A stretch of 64,000 nt of DNA from an uncultured Eubacteriales bacterium (GTDB lineage Bacteria; Bacillota; Clostridia; Christensenellales; CAG-138), in contig CADACQ010000003.1 in assembly GCA_902786465.1 (NCBI GenBank), forward strand, positions 1 through 64,000. The letters are read 5' to 3'. Under the pieces are notes generated by a model that saw only the letters and a program-made list of their open reading frames with translations, was not told the origin of the DNA and made no database searches. Made by a program: the position numbers and the translations under genes. Below, one piece after another: positions 32,125 through 40,985 of the stretch (position 1 is the stretch's first letter; each line of letters begins with the position of its first letter).

Positions 32125-33531
32125 ATGAGCATCGTAAACGAACTTCCCGCCGAACAGAAACGGTACTTCACATCCATAAGTGATTATATCTGGGACAATC
32201 CCGAAACGGCTTTTCAGGAAACGAAATCCGCCGAGGCCCTTTGCGTGGCCCTGGAGGAAAACGGCTTCACGGTGGAGCGGGGCATCGCCGGCATCCCCAC
32301 GGCCTTCTCCGGCACCTGGGGCGCGGGCAGCCCCGTGATCGGCTTTTTGGGCGAGTTCGACGCCCTGTCCGGCCTGAGCCAGGTGCCGGGCGTGGCCCAT
32401 CAGGAACCTTTGAAAGCCGGGGGCAACGGCCATGGCTGCGGGCATAACCTGCTGGGAGTAGGCGCCCTGGCGGCGGCCGTGTCCGTCAAGGAGTATCTGG
32501 AGGAGGCGAAGCGTCCGGGCACGGTCATCTACTTCGGCTGCCCCGGGGAGGAAGGGGGCTCCGGAAAGGCCTTCATGGCTCGGGAAGGGGTCTTCGACGG
32601 GTTGGACTGTGCCATCACCTGGCACCCCTTGGACATGAATGTTGTGGCTACCTATACCACGCTTGCGAACTATCAGGTGGCGTATCATTTTCACGGCAGA
32701 GCGGCCCATGCCGCCGCCGCGCCCCATCTGGGCCGGAGCGCCCTGGACGCCTTGGAGCTCATGAACACGGGCGTCCAGTATCTTCGGGAGCACATGATCC
32801 CCGAGGCCCGGATCCATTACGCCATCACCAACGCGGGCGGCATCTCCCCCGGCGTGGTACAGCCGGAAGCGGAGGTGCTGTATCTGATCCGCGGCCCTAA
32901 GATCACCGACGTCCAAGCCCTCTACGAGCGGGTCAACGACATCGCCAAGGGCGCCGCTCTGATGACGGGCACGGAGCTGCTGCCGCCCATCTCTTCCAAA
33001 GCCTGTTCCAATCTCGTGCCGAATCTCACGCTGAGCCGGTGCATGAATGAGAACATGAAGGCCATGCCTTTCCCCCAGATCCAGCCAGCCTGGGAGGAAT
33101 ACGCCAAGGCCGTTTCCGCAACCTGCAAGGGAAGCGCTTATCCCCAGGCGAAAAACCTGAGACCTGCCGGGACTTCCGTCAATACGGTCAACATCTATCA
33201 GGAACGGGACACCTTTGTGGCGCCGGGTTCTACGGACGTGGGCGACGTGAGCTGGGTATGCCCCACCGTCCAGAGCAATATCACCTGCTACGCCGCGGGC
33301 ACACCGAATCACAGTTGGCAGCAGGTGGCCCAGGGGAAATCGGAGCTGGCCCACGAGGGCATGCTCTACGCCGCCCGGATCATGGCCGGCACCGCTATGG
33401 ATATTTTGAATAACCCAGCCATCCTGGAGGAAGCGAAGAAGGAGTGGCAGGAGAGGCTGGGCGGCGAAACCTATCGCTGCCCCATTCCCGCGGGTGTGAC
33501 CCCCAAGGCGATCCGCATCATGGCCGAGTGA
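32125..33531 (+). CDS. M20-family amidohydrolase, AbgB-like
   Basis: The product is a 468-residue metallohydrolase resembling the B subunit of aminobenzoyl-glutamate hydrolase. Metal-site blocks are LGEFDALSG and GNGHGCGHNLLG (about residues 77-110), CPGEEGGSGK (about 143-152) and GSTDVGDVSWVCPT near the C-terminus. A dimerisation segment with FHGRAAHAAAAP follows the first lobe. It probably cleaves an acyl-amino-acid or similar amide. No abgA or abgT partner is present; a GPH transporter follows instead. ATG 32125 has GGAAAGGAAAGAG upstream. Confidence 0.83.
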   Translation: MSIVNELPAEQKRYFTSISDYIWDNPETAFQETKSAEALCVALEENGFTVERGIAGIPTAFSGTWGAGSPVIGFLGEFDALSGLSQVPGVAHQEPLKAGGNGHGCGHNLLGVGALAAAVSVKEYLEEAKRPGTVIYFGCPGEEGGSGKAFMAREGVFDGLDCAITWHPLDMNVVATYTTLANYQVAYHFHGRAAHAAAAPHLGRSALDALELMNTGVQYLREHMIPEARIHYAITNAGGISPGVVQPEAEVLYLIRGPKITDVQALYERVNDIAKGAALMTGTELLPPISSKACSNLVPNLTLSRCMNENMKAMPFPQIQPAWEEYAKAVSATCKGSAYPQAKNLRPAGTSVNTVNIYQERDTFVAPGSTDVGDVSWVCPTVQSNITCYAAGTPNHSWQQVAQGKSELAHEGMLYAARIMAGTAMDILNNPAILEEAKKEWQERLGGETYRCPIPAGVTPKAIRIMAE

Positions 33532-33596
33532 GGCCGGACGCATACGAAGATAGATCCATCTAAAACAAGGATTAAAAAAAGAAGGAGGCAATCAAG

Positions 33597-34994
33597 ATGG
33601 AGAATCAGGACAAGTCACAAAAGCTACGAATTAGCGAAGCCTTTGGCTACGGATTGGGCGCGTTCCCGGCCAATCTGAGCCTGCAGTATCGGAATGGCTA
33701 TCTGCTGGCCTTCATGACCGATATTGCGCGCATCAATGCGGCCATTGCAGGTACCATCATGACGATCATGGTCATCTGGGACGCCATCAATGACGCCATC
33801 GTGGCCATGCTGGCGGATCGGACCAACAGCAAAATGGGGCGCTACCGTCCCTGGATGTTCTTCGGCAGCATCCTGCTGGCCCTGGCCACCTTCCTGGCCT
33901 TCAAGGCTCCGGGCATGTCCGGCACCGCTTCCGTGGTTTATTTCTTCGTCATCCTGCTCATCCTGTGCTGGACCCAGACCATGTTCACCGTGCCCTGGCA
34001 GGCCTTGAACACCACCATGACCACGATTCCCAACGACAGAAACCGGCTGCTGGTCTTCCGTCAGCTGTTCGGCTCCGTTGCCGGCATTCTGGTTTCCATC
34101 ATCGTCATGCCCGTGGTCCACAGCGCCGCCACGGAGGAGGCCGGCTGGTCCCGCATGGCCCTGGTCGTGGGCGCCCTCACCATCCTGGGCGGCATCGCCT
34201 GCAGCTATCTGGTCCGCCGCCGCGATCAGCCGAACGTAAATGCCCAGAAGGTCAAGTTCAGCTGGAAGACCCAGGGCAGGATCGTGTTCAAGAACAAGCC
34301 CCTGCTGCTCTGCGCCGGCATCTATGGGGCCCTGTATCTGATGATGAGCGTTGTTCAGACCATCAACATCTACTTCCTGCGCATCGTGTTCGGTTCCACC
34401 ACCCCCATCTCCCTGGGCGGCATCATCACCCTGGTGTTCAGCCTGATCGTCGTGCCCTTCATGCCCCGTCTGCTGCGCCGCTTTGACAAGGTCAAGCTGG
34501 CCATGACCGGCTTCATCATCTACATGATTCAGCCTCTGGGCATCCTGTTCCTGAAGGGAGCGCTCCTTTCGGAAACCTACGCCTTCTCCAGCACCTATCT
34601 CATCATCCTGCTGGCCCTCATCATTGTGGGCACCTTCGGCAACACCATCGCCAACATCAGCGTCATCGCCTTCATCATGGACATCACCGACTATACGGAG
34701 CTCCGCTTCGGGCAGACCCAGGCCGGCTTTGTGAACAGCTGCGTCACTCTGTTAAAGAAGCTCAGCGGCTCCATTGCCACCTTGTTGATCGGCTTCGGTC
34801 TGGCGGCTGTGAACTACATCGACTATACCCATGTTACCCCCGCGATCAAAAACATGGTCACAAACCTCTACATCTGGCCCATGTTGATCTTCGGCGCCAT
34901 CGGCATCGTCCTGCTGGTCATGTATCCCTTGAAGAAGCAGCAGGTTACTGAGATGCGGGAAGAGCTGGCCCAGATTCGCGCGCAGCAGAAGTGA
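33597..34994 (+). CDS. GPH-family cation symporter (MelB-like)
   Basis: The product is a 465-residue protein with 12 membrane segments and the GPH signature: FGYGLGAFPANLSLQY at the N-terminus, WDAINDAIVAMLADRT near residues 61-76, and KMGRYRPWMF near 80-89. GPH carriers import glycosides, pentosides or hexuronides with H+ or Na+. Being 65 bases after the AbgB-like gene, it probably brings in the substrate of that hydrolase, perhaps a glycosylated amide. GAAGGAGG precedes the ATG. Confidence 0.87.
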   Translation: MENQDKSQKLRISEAFGYGLGAFPANLSLQYRNGYLLAFMTDIARINAAIAGTIMTIMVIWDAINDAIVAMLADRTNSKMGRYRPWMFFGSILLALATFLAFKAPGMSGTASVVYFFVILLILCWTQTMFTVPWQALNTTMTTIPNDRNRLLVFRQLFGSVAGILVSIIVMPVVHSAATEEAGWSRMALVVGALTILGGIACSYLVRRRDQPNVNAQKVKFSWKTQGRIVFKNKPLLLCAGIYGALYLMMSVVQTINIYFLRIVFGSTTPISLGGIITLVFSLIVVPFMPRLLRRFDKVKLAMTGFIIYMIQPLGILFLKGALLSETYAFSSTYLIILLALIIVGTFGNTIANISVIAFIMDITDYTELRFGQTQAGFVNSCVTLLKKLSGSIATLLIGFGLAAVNYIDYTHVTPAIKNMVTNLYIWPMLIFGAIGIVLLVMYPLKKQQVTEMREELAQIRAQQK

Positions 34995-35069
34995 CGCTCG
35001 GCCCCTTGAACCGCGACCAACTCTCTTTCCCTTAAGCTACGGGAAAGAAAATATACCCCTCCTGAACGG

Positions 35070-35100
35070 CAGGCGCCCGGGAACGAATCCCGGGCGCCTG
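35070..35100 (+). terminator. Strong hairpin after the left cargo
   Basis: A 13-bp perfect GC-rich stem CAGGCGCCCGGGA/TCCCGGGCGCCTG with an ACGAA loop is followed by TTCGCTT. Confidence 0.8.
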
Positions 35101-35135
35101 TTCGCTTGTCATCCAAATAATTTAGAATCGTGGTT

Positions 35136-35145
35136 ACTACCCCAT
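35136..35145 (+). repeat. Internal ACTACCCCAT arm-type motif beside int
   Basis: The motif is the 10-bp core of the end repeats at 30855 and 56069 and lies 16 bases past the integrase stop. In simple elements int lies next to an att site, so this may be a remnant of the older left end before cargo was added. Confidence 0.5.
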
Positions 35146-35160
35146 GTAGAATGATAGGAA

Positions 35161-36315
35161 TCAGGAAACGACCTGGATCAGCGGCTGTTCCGCGTTGATG
35201 TGCGCGTTCAATGCATCGATGGACTTTTGCCTCCGTTCCTCAGAAAGGTGCGTGTACACCTTCATGGTCACCTGAAGGTCGGCGTGCCCCAGGAGCTTTT
35301 GCGCCGTCAGCACATCTACCCCCGCATCGTAGAGCATGGTCGCGTAGGTATGGCGCAGCTGGTGGGCGGTGAACGGTTCCATGCAAACGAGCTTCGGACG
35401 GCTGCGGCTGGCGTCCCGGCCCCCGGCCTGGATGTTCAGATAGTGCATATAGCTTTCCCAGGCCCGCTTATAGGACTGGGCTGACATGGCTTCTCCCTCG
35501 GCGGAGGGGCATACCAGAAAAGATCGGTTCTCCCTGGAAGCGTGAAGCGCGGGAATGATCGCATCCGGGATCGGCACGATCCGCCGTCCGGCTTTTGATT
35601 TCGGCTCCTTCAGTTCTGCTTCGTTGACGGTGTACACCACTGCCTTCGTGACGGAGACGAGCTTCTTTTCCAGGTCGATATCGTTCCAGGTCAGCGCCAG
35701 GACTTCGCCCCGTCGTAGCCCGCAATACAGCATCAACAGAGCCGGAAGGCCCATCCTGTGCCCTGCCCACGTTGATACTATAAGCTTCTTCTGTTCCTCG
35801 GTGATCGGAAGGCGCTCCGTCGTCGAAGCCTTAGGGATCTCCACCGCTTCAAAAACGTTCCGATACAGAATGTCGTTCAATACGGCGGTCGCCAGTATCT
35901 TTGCCGCCGTCTGCTTCACCGTCACGATCGTTTTCCGCGCATAGCCCTTTGTGGCCATCTGGTTCAGGATACCTTGCAGATGAAAGGGCTTGAGGTCCTT
36001 TACCCACATGGTTGAAAGCGGGGCAAGGTGTTTTGAAATAATGCCGGAATACCGTGCCTGCATTTTTTCGCTCAGTGTGGATTTATAGTTGTTCAGCCAT
36101 AGTTCCGCGGTCTCGTGGAACGTCACATTCTCCATAGCGGATAACGTGCCCCGGCTCATGTTCAGCTTGTACTCGGCCATCTTCTCATCCACTTCCCGGA
36201 TGGTCTTGCCGTAAAAATACTTTCGTGTCGGGTTTCCTTTCTCGTCCCGGCCAATGACGATGCTTTTCTTATAGAGCCCGTCTGCCCGCCGAGACTTCTT
36301 CGCCTTATTTGCCAC
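35161..36315 (-). CDS. int: Tyrosine recombinase (integrase)
   Basis: The product has 384 residues. An arm-binding AP2-like N-terminus (KRKYF-type YFYGKTIREVDEKM near 34-47), a core-binding domain (about 65-165) and a catalytic domain are present. Catalytic residues are Arg in CGLRRGEV, His318 and Arg321 in HQLRHTY, His344 in LLGHAD and Tyr354 in MKVYTHL. It should recombine the 45-bp att repeats. The start is GTG, overlapping the upstream small gene by 11 bases. Confidence 0.93.
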   Translation of the reverse strand: MANKAKKSRRADGLYKKSIVIGRDEKGNPTRKYFYGKTIREVDEKMAEYKLNMSRGTLSAMENVTFHETAELWLNNYKSTLSEKMQARYSGIISKHLAPLSTMWVKDLKPFHLQGILNQMATKGYARKTIVTVKQTAAKILATAVLNDILYRNVFEAVEIPKASTTERLPITEEQKKLIVSTWAGHRMGLPALLMLYCGLRRGEVLALTWNDIDLEKKLVSVTKAVVYTVNEAELKEPKSKAGRRIVPIPDAIIPALHASRENRSFLVCPSAEGEAMSAQSYKRAWESYMHYLNIQAGGRDASRSRPKLVCMEPFTAHQLRHTYATMLYDAGVDVLTAQKLLGHADLQVTMKVYTHLSEERRQKSIDALNAHINAEQPLIQVVS

Positions 36316-36502
36316 TATCTTCCACCTCCCAAGGAGATTCGTTCAGAATCTCCCGTGCCATGCTCCGGGCGACGGCGTCGCCGCCCAGCTGTCGGGTCAT
36401 CAAGGAAAGCATGGATTTTCCCTGGGGCTTGGTTTCGTTTCGGTTTTGTTCTTTTAACCTTGCAGCCATCCATTCTTTCAAATTGTCCTTTGTCAGTTCC
36501 AT
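36305..36502 (-). CDS. Small hypothetical protein upstream of int
   Basis: The product has 65 residues, begins MELTKDNLKEWMAARLKEQN and is helical and charged, with no known domain. GGAAAGGAG lies 9 bases before the ATG at 36502. It overlaps int and lies in the same leftward operon, so it may assist recombination or regulate int. Confidence 0.6.
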   Translation of the reverse strand: MELTKDNLKEWMAARLKEQNRNETKPQGKSMLSLMTRQLGGDAVARSMAREILNESPWEVEDSGK

Positions 36503-36533
36503 TGTGCTTCTCTCCTTTCCAATCTGGATCAAT

Positions 36534-36698
36534 TTAACGAATAGTACAATCGTCATCGATTTGCAAGGAAGTCACCGCGTGCTGCCGTTCTAAGGCAGCA
36601 CGCAGCTCCTCCCGGGTGATCACGGCATCCACAAGGGGTTCATCCGTGAAGTAGATGCAGATGAGATCATCCTGTACAGCATTCGCGTCCGGGGTCAT
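36534..36698 (-). CDS. Small 54-residue hypothetical protein
   Basis: The frame begins at an ATG overlapping the stop of the ParB-like gene (ATGA, 36695-36698) and ends at 36534. The product begins MTPDANAVQDDLICIYF and is acidic. A GGAGCAGGA sequence lies upstream. Translational coupling is the main support. No family recognised. Confidence 0.55.
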   Translation of the reverse strand: MTPDANAVQDDLICIYFTDEPLVDAVITREELRAALERQHAVTSLQIDDDCTIR

Positions 36699-37582
36699 CG
36701 TTCCTGCTCCCTGGTTCGGCGCTTCTCCTGCTTGCGCCGGTACTCCGTCAGGATCCGGAACAGCTCCTCCTGTATCTGCCGGGGCGTGCTGTCCGGGGGA
36801 AAGAAAGCGGCGAAGCGATCCATGGGCAGGGTCAACACTTCCTTGCGTTTTCCGGTTCCCTTAACTAAAATCTCAAGGGGCGTGTCACAGGTGAACGTTC
36901 CATCGGAAAGGGACTGGCGCATGGCCTGGGCCTGAGCAAGCGTTGGCGCGCATTGCTCGGACTCCATGGCGGTGAGCACGTGGGTCTGCTCCACGGTCGG
37001 AAGATAGGAGAGCTCAACGGCGGGGTTCAAGGCAAGCTTCCCGCTGTCAACCAGGTCCCTAAGCTCTGGGATCAGGAAGGTCAGGCGAATGTAGCGTTGG
37101 ATCTGGTTCCGGCTTTCACCTACTTCCCTGGCCAGGCGGTCGGCGGACTTCTCGCCCGACTTGTACCCAGGTTGGGTACAGGTCTCGACCGGCCGCTTTC
37201 CCTGCCGCTTCATGGCATCCAGCCGCATCTTATAGGCAAAGGCTTTCTCGCTGGGCATGATGCTCTCCCGCTGCTGATTGGCGTCCACCATGAGCAGAGT
37301 GGCGGTGTCGTCGTCCATCTCCCGCACGATGGCCGGGATGGCAGAAAGGCCTGCCCGCTTGCAAGCCTCGACCCGGTTATGGCCGGAGACGATCTCATAT
37401 CCGCCGGAAGGTAGAGGGCGAACCAGGATCGGGGTGATGACGCCGTTTTCACGGATGCTCTGCGCCAGCTCGTTCATTTTCTCGTCTGGGTACAGTCGAA
37501 ACGGGTGATCCTTGAACGGGCGGAGCGTTTCCACAGCAAGGGACTGGATGGGTCCCTGGTAGAGGTTGTCAGTATTCTTCAT
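36695..37582 (-). CDS. ParB/RepB/Spo0J-like nuclease-fold protein
   Basis: The product has 295 residues with an N-terminal ParB domain: LRPFKDHPFRLYPDEKM, SIRENGVITPILVRP and SGHNRVEACKRAG (about residues 19-80). A helix-turn-helix segment (about 130-165, DRLAREVGESRNQIQRYIRL) follows. On mobile elements such proteins aid maintenance or regulate transfer. It overlaps xis upstream (ATGA) and a small gene downstream. No ParA partner is seen. Confidence 0.83.
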   Translation of the reverse strand: MKNTDNLYQGPIQSLAVETLRPFKDHPFRLYPDEKMNELAQSIRENGVITPILVRPLPSGGYEIVSGHNRVEACKRAGLSAIPAIVREMDDDTATLLMVDANQQRESIMPSEKAFAYKMRLDAMKRQGKRPVETCTQPGYKSGEKSADRLAREVGESRNQIQRYIRLTFLIPELRDLVDSGKLALNPAVELSYLPTVEQTHVLTAMESEQCAPTLAQAQAMRQSLSDGTFTCDTPLEILVKGTGKRKEVLTLPMDRFAAFFPPDSTPRQIQEELFRILTEYRRKQEKRRTREQER

Positions 37583-37785
37583 ACGATCGCCTCCTGCTGT
37601 TTCTTGTCGAGCCACTCCAAGAAGCGTTCCCGGGGGATCAGGATACGCTTCCCGATCCGCATGGCGGGGAAGCCCTTCGCGTGGCAAAGGTTATAGGCTC
37701 CTACCCGGGAGATCCCCAGGTAGGAGGCAACGTCCTCTACAGAGAGGGTGATCGGCAGATCGCCGATGTTGGTGGTTTTGGTCAT
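37579..37785 (-). CDS. xis: Excisionase-like helix-turn-helix protein
   Basis: The product has 68 residues with a MerR/excisionase-type winged helix (TLSVEDVASYLGISRVGAYNL near 13-33) and the RIGKRILIPRERFLEWL tail. It should bend att DNA to favour excision by Int. It is first in a leftward operon xis-parB-small-small-int. AGGAGG lies 6-11 bases before the ATG. Confidence 0.83.
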   Translation of the reverse strand: MTKTTNIGDLPITLSVEDVASYLGISRVGAYNLCHAKGFPAMRIGKRILIPRERFLEWLDKKQQEAIV

Positions 37786-37873
37786 TAAGTATCCTCCTAA
37801 GATGATTTTTTGAATCCCGCGGGGCCGCCTCTTTCCTGTGTCGTGTTAACCTCCTTTCCTCGTATTGAAAAAA

Positions 37874-37891
37874 GTGGGCGCAGTATTCATT
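37874..37891 (+). repeat. 18-bp inverted repeat, left copy, upstream of the polymerase gene
   Basis: GTGGGCGCAGTATTCATT occurs here on the + strand and exactly on the minus strand at 43051-43068. It lies 62 bases upstream of the polymerase-like gene; the other copy is upstream of the HTH gene. It may be a shared operator or a module boundary. Confidence 0.75.
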
Positions 37892-37923
37892 TACAAATAA
37901 TTCACCCAGGAGGCTTCGAAATA

Positions 37924-37932
37924 TGGTATACT
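37924..37932 (+). promoter_or_regulatory. Extended -10 promoter of the polymerase-like gene
   Basis: TGGTATACT is an extended -10 element. It is followed by GAGGAG (37941-37946) and the ATG at 37953, which supports that start over an ATG at 37923 that would overlap the -10 box. Confidence 0.55.
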
Positions 37933-37952
37933 GTTTCCGTGAGGAGCAGGAT

Positions 37953-40900
37953 ATGAACCTAAAGACATATGACATATGGCAGGTATCCGCCCAGGCGCTG
38001 TTGGCAAACGCGAAACAGCAACCGGACGGGCGGTACAGCATCTATTTCAGCTTTGAGAAGGCGCAGCATAACGAGGGCATTCGCAAGACCGAACAGCCCC
38101 AATGCGCCATGTTCGATCAGATCGAGCAGATTCTGGAACAACCCGAGATGCAGGAAAGGATCAGCTGGATCCGAAGCGTGGAGAAGCATATCGTGTATGT
38201 GGACTTCTCCGGCATCTTCGACCGTGCCCCGGTGGGCAGGGCGAAGGAGATGCAGCAGCGGGCGGAATCCATGTTCCGGCCCGAAGGGATCACCCTGGAC
38301 TTCCCGGAGTATTCTTGCCGATTCTATGCCTTTGAACGCTCGGCCAGCATGAGCCGCGGTTCGCGGCTCTCGTTCGTATCCGAATATGTATATGAGGAAT
38401 TGAAGGAGCGGATCACCCTGGGCATGCGCTTTGACCGATGCGTGTTGAGCAAGGTGTATGCTTACAACGGGCTCATGTTCACGGACGGGTTTCGGTACGG
38501 CCCCTGCTTCGATCCGAGGCATGTGATCGTGGTGGATGATTTTGAAACCAGATTGCGGAACGTACCCATGATCACGGTGGAGGACGTAGGTGGCGAAGGG
38601 GCGACAAGGCAATATCGGCGGGTGGAGATGACCGACGAGCTGACCGTCAAGGAGTTCGACGGGGAGGGGCTGATCAGCAGGGAGCTTGCGGCGGAAATCG
38701 ACTATCTGTATTGTGGCAGGGCCGTCCATTCGTCCTTCCAGATCCGAATGCCGTATATCAAGGGCATGGTCCATGCCGTAGATTTCCATGAGCTCTTCCG
38801 GGAGTTGGAGATGCCCTATATCGTGGATGCCTGGGGGAATCGGCATGATCCGGACGATGTGGATCTGATTCTGACCAAGAGCATGTTCAAGGCCTTCGGC
38901 TGGATGACGGAAAGCGGACTGAGCTGGGAGGAGTATCTCGACCGGTGCGAGCGGTACGGGCACGCCCTGTATATCTCTCAGGTCAATCCTACCGTACAGC
39001 GACCGTATGTGGATATGAACTACCAGTTCCTGGCCACGATCTCCATGACCTCGGACGAGTTCCGCCCCCATGATCTGCCGGAGGGCTGGGATCATGATCC
39101 TGCGGAGGACGGGCGGCACTGGCTGACCAAGGAGAGCGAATCGGAGTATTACCGGCTTATCGCCGACCCCCGATCCCGGGTGGAGTATTTCACGGCTGCT
39201 GCAGACGCAGCGGACGAAAATTCAAACAATAGAGAAATGCGGCTGGCCAAGCTCCTGCAGAAAAATCCTCTGTTCATCCATGAGCCCGTATACACGGAGG
39301 AGCTGAAAAGCCGGGCGGAAAGCGTGGCCAGGGAGCTGGCCAAGGGGCACATGCTTGTGCTGGGCGAGAATCGGTATCTTTCAGGAGACCTGATGCGGTT
39401 TCTGTATCGGCTGGTCGCGCTGACGTTGCAAAACTGCCCCTCCTGTAAGATGGCGGCTAAAAAGCTATTGAAAGAATGTTTGTACAGATCCACCGTATAT
39501 GCACCGGGGATCTCCTTTCCGTATACGGATCAGGTCATCCTGTTGCGGAATCCCCACATCGCCCGCAACGAGGAAGCGATCGTCAATCTGCTGTCCTCAG
39601 AAGGCAGCCTGCGGCAAAAGTATATGTCCCACCTGACGCATGTGGTCATGGTGGACGCCCGCACCCTGGTCCCGGAACGATTGGGCGGCGCGGACTACGA
39701 CGGCGATGTCGTCAAGGTGATCGCCGATCCGCTGCTAAATGAGTGTGTGTTACGGAATTATGCAGAAGAGGATCCCATCCTGTCCGACTACCAGCGCAAT
39801 CTCCCGCTGTTGAAGATCCCCTCCGTGACTGCGAAGGAATCGGACGCCAATGATTGGTTGGCGCGCTTTGAAACGGTGCGGGATACCTTTGCGACCCGTG
39901 TGGGCCAGATTTGCAACGCCGCCTTTAACCGTGCGGTAATCGCGTATGACGAATCCCTTCCCGAAGCGGAGCGCAAGCGATATAGGGAGGATACGGAGCT
40001 GTTGGCGATCCTGACGGGCTTGGAGATCGACGCGGCGAAAAACGGGGTGCGCCCGGACATCTCTCCATATCTGAAGGACGAAACCGTTCCGCGCAGCACC
40101 TTCCTGGACTACAAGGACCTGATCGAGGGAAAACGAGGCAAGCGGAAGAAGGGACGGCGGCTGAGCGGCTACTACAAGAGAATCTACTGGGAGGCTGTCA
40201 CGTCCAACGTGGAACGGCTGCCGTACCTGGCCGAACAGTTGAAGAAGAACACGCCGAAGATCAAGGCGACCCCCGCGGCGGATGGGGAGCTGTTCGCGTT
40301 CGCTTCCGATCCCGCATGGAAGGAACGGCTGCCAAAGGACGCTTTGGAGACCATGGGCGATCTCATTGCGGATTACGAGACCGCCCTGCGGCGCATCCGT
40401 ACGGAGCGGTTGAACCTAAACTACATGACCCGGAAAAAGGACGTGGATCGGATCCTCTTTTCCCGTGCTCAGACGGACGTTTCCGTGGAATCGCTGTACG
40501 CTGCCTTCACGGAGTGCCCTGCGGAGGAGTTCCGCAACGCCCGCGTGGCCCTGCGGGAGCAGGCGTGGCACCTCATCCATGATCGCTACCAACGGGAGAT
40601 CATGATATACGAGCTATTCAAGCGGCTGCCGTTTGTCGTTGTGGTTCCGATCCTGACGGACTTCCGCTGCGGCGGATACCGGATACTGGGAGACATCGTC
40701 TGCGATTACGATGATTTCTATCGCAAGCGGGGCGACGGGCGCGGACGCCTGCGGCGGGAGGATGACGGTGAGGATCTGCGCGCGATGCTGGAGGGAGACG
40801 AGCTTCTGTATCGATCAAATTATAAAGCGGAGCTTAGGCATCGCTGCCGCAGATTGCTCCGGGAACGGATCCACGACAGGGATCTTGAACTCCAATGCGC

Positions 40901-40985
40901 GATCGCACTGGGGAAGCGATCCTTCGCGCTGGACGTGCTGGATTTGGAAGTGTACGACAACGCGGTGGAGAAAACGGAGCTATGA
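37953..40985 (+). CDS. Two-barrel RNA polymerase-like protein (RdRP/YonO type)
   Basis: The product has 1010 residues. Its centre carries GGADYDGDVVKVIADP with the DYDGD motif at residues 581-585. This is the metal-binding loop of double-psi beta-barrel RNA polymerases (DxDGD). About 50 residues earlier, VILLRNPHIARNE matches the RNP block that precedes this loop in eukaryotic RNA-dependent RNA polymerases. A VDMNYQFLATISMT segment near 345-365 is also polymerase-like. The phage SPbeta YonO protein is a known single-chain relative. The N-terminal 330 and C-terminal 350 residues match nothing I know. Template type (DNA or RNA) cannot be told from sequence. Confidence 0.82.
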   Translation: MNLKTYDIWQVSAQALLANAKQQPDGRYSIYFSFEKAQHNEGIRKTEQPQCAMFDQIEQILEQPEMQERISWIRSVEKHIVYVDFSGIFDRAPVGRAKEMQQRAESMFRPEGITLDFPEYSCRFYAFERSASMSRGSRLSFVSEYVYEELKERITLGMRFDRCVLSKVYAYNGLMFTDGFRYGPCFDPRHVIVVDDFETRLRNVPMITVEDVGGEGATRQYRRVEMTDELTVKEFDGEGLISRELAAEIDYLYCGRAVHSSFQIRMPYIKGMVHAVDFHELFRELEMPYIVDAWGNRHDPDDVDLILTKSMFKAFGWMTESGLSWEEYLDRCERYGHALYISQVNPTVQRPYVDMNYQFLATISMTSDEFRPHDLPEGWDHDPAEDGRHWLTKESESEYYRLIADPRSRVEYFTAAADAADENSNNREMRLAKLLQKNPLFIHEPVYTEELKSRAESVARELAKGHMLVLGENRYLSGDLMRFLYRLVALTLQNCPSCKMAAKKLLKECLYRSTVYAPGISFPYTDQVILLRNPHIARNEEAIVNLLSSEGSLRQKYMSHLTHVVMVDARTLVPERLGGADYDGDVVKVIADPLLNECVLRNYAEEDPILSDYQRNLPLLKIPSVTAKESDANDWLARFETVRDTFATRVGQICNAAFNRAVIAYDESLPEAERKRYREDTELLAILTGLEIDAAKNGVRPDISPYLKDETVPRSTFLDYKDLIEGKRGKRKKGRRLSGYYKRIYWEAVTSNVERLPYLAEQLKKNTPKIKATPAADGELFAFASDPAWKERLPKDALETMGDLIADYETALRRIRTERLNLNYMTRKKDVDRILFSRAQTDVSVESLYAAFTECPAEEFRNARVALREQAWHLIHDRYQREIMIYELFKRLPFVVVVPILTDFRCGGYRILGDIVCDYDDFYRKRGDGRGRLRREDDGEDLRAMLEGDELLYRSNYKAELRHRCRRLLRERIHDRDLELQCAIALGKRSFALDVLDLEVYDNAVEKTEL

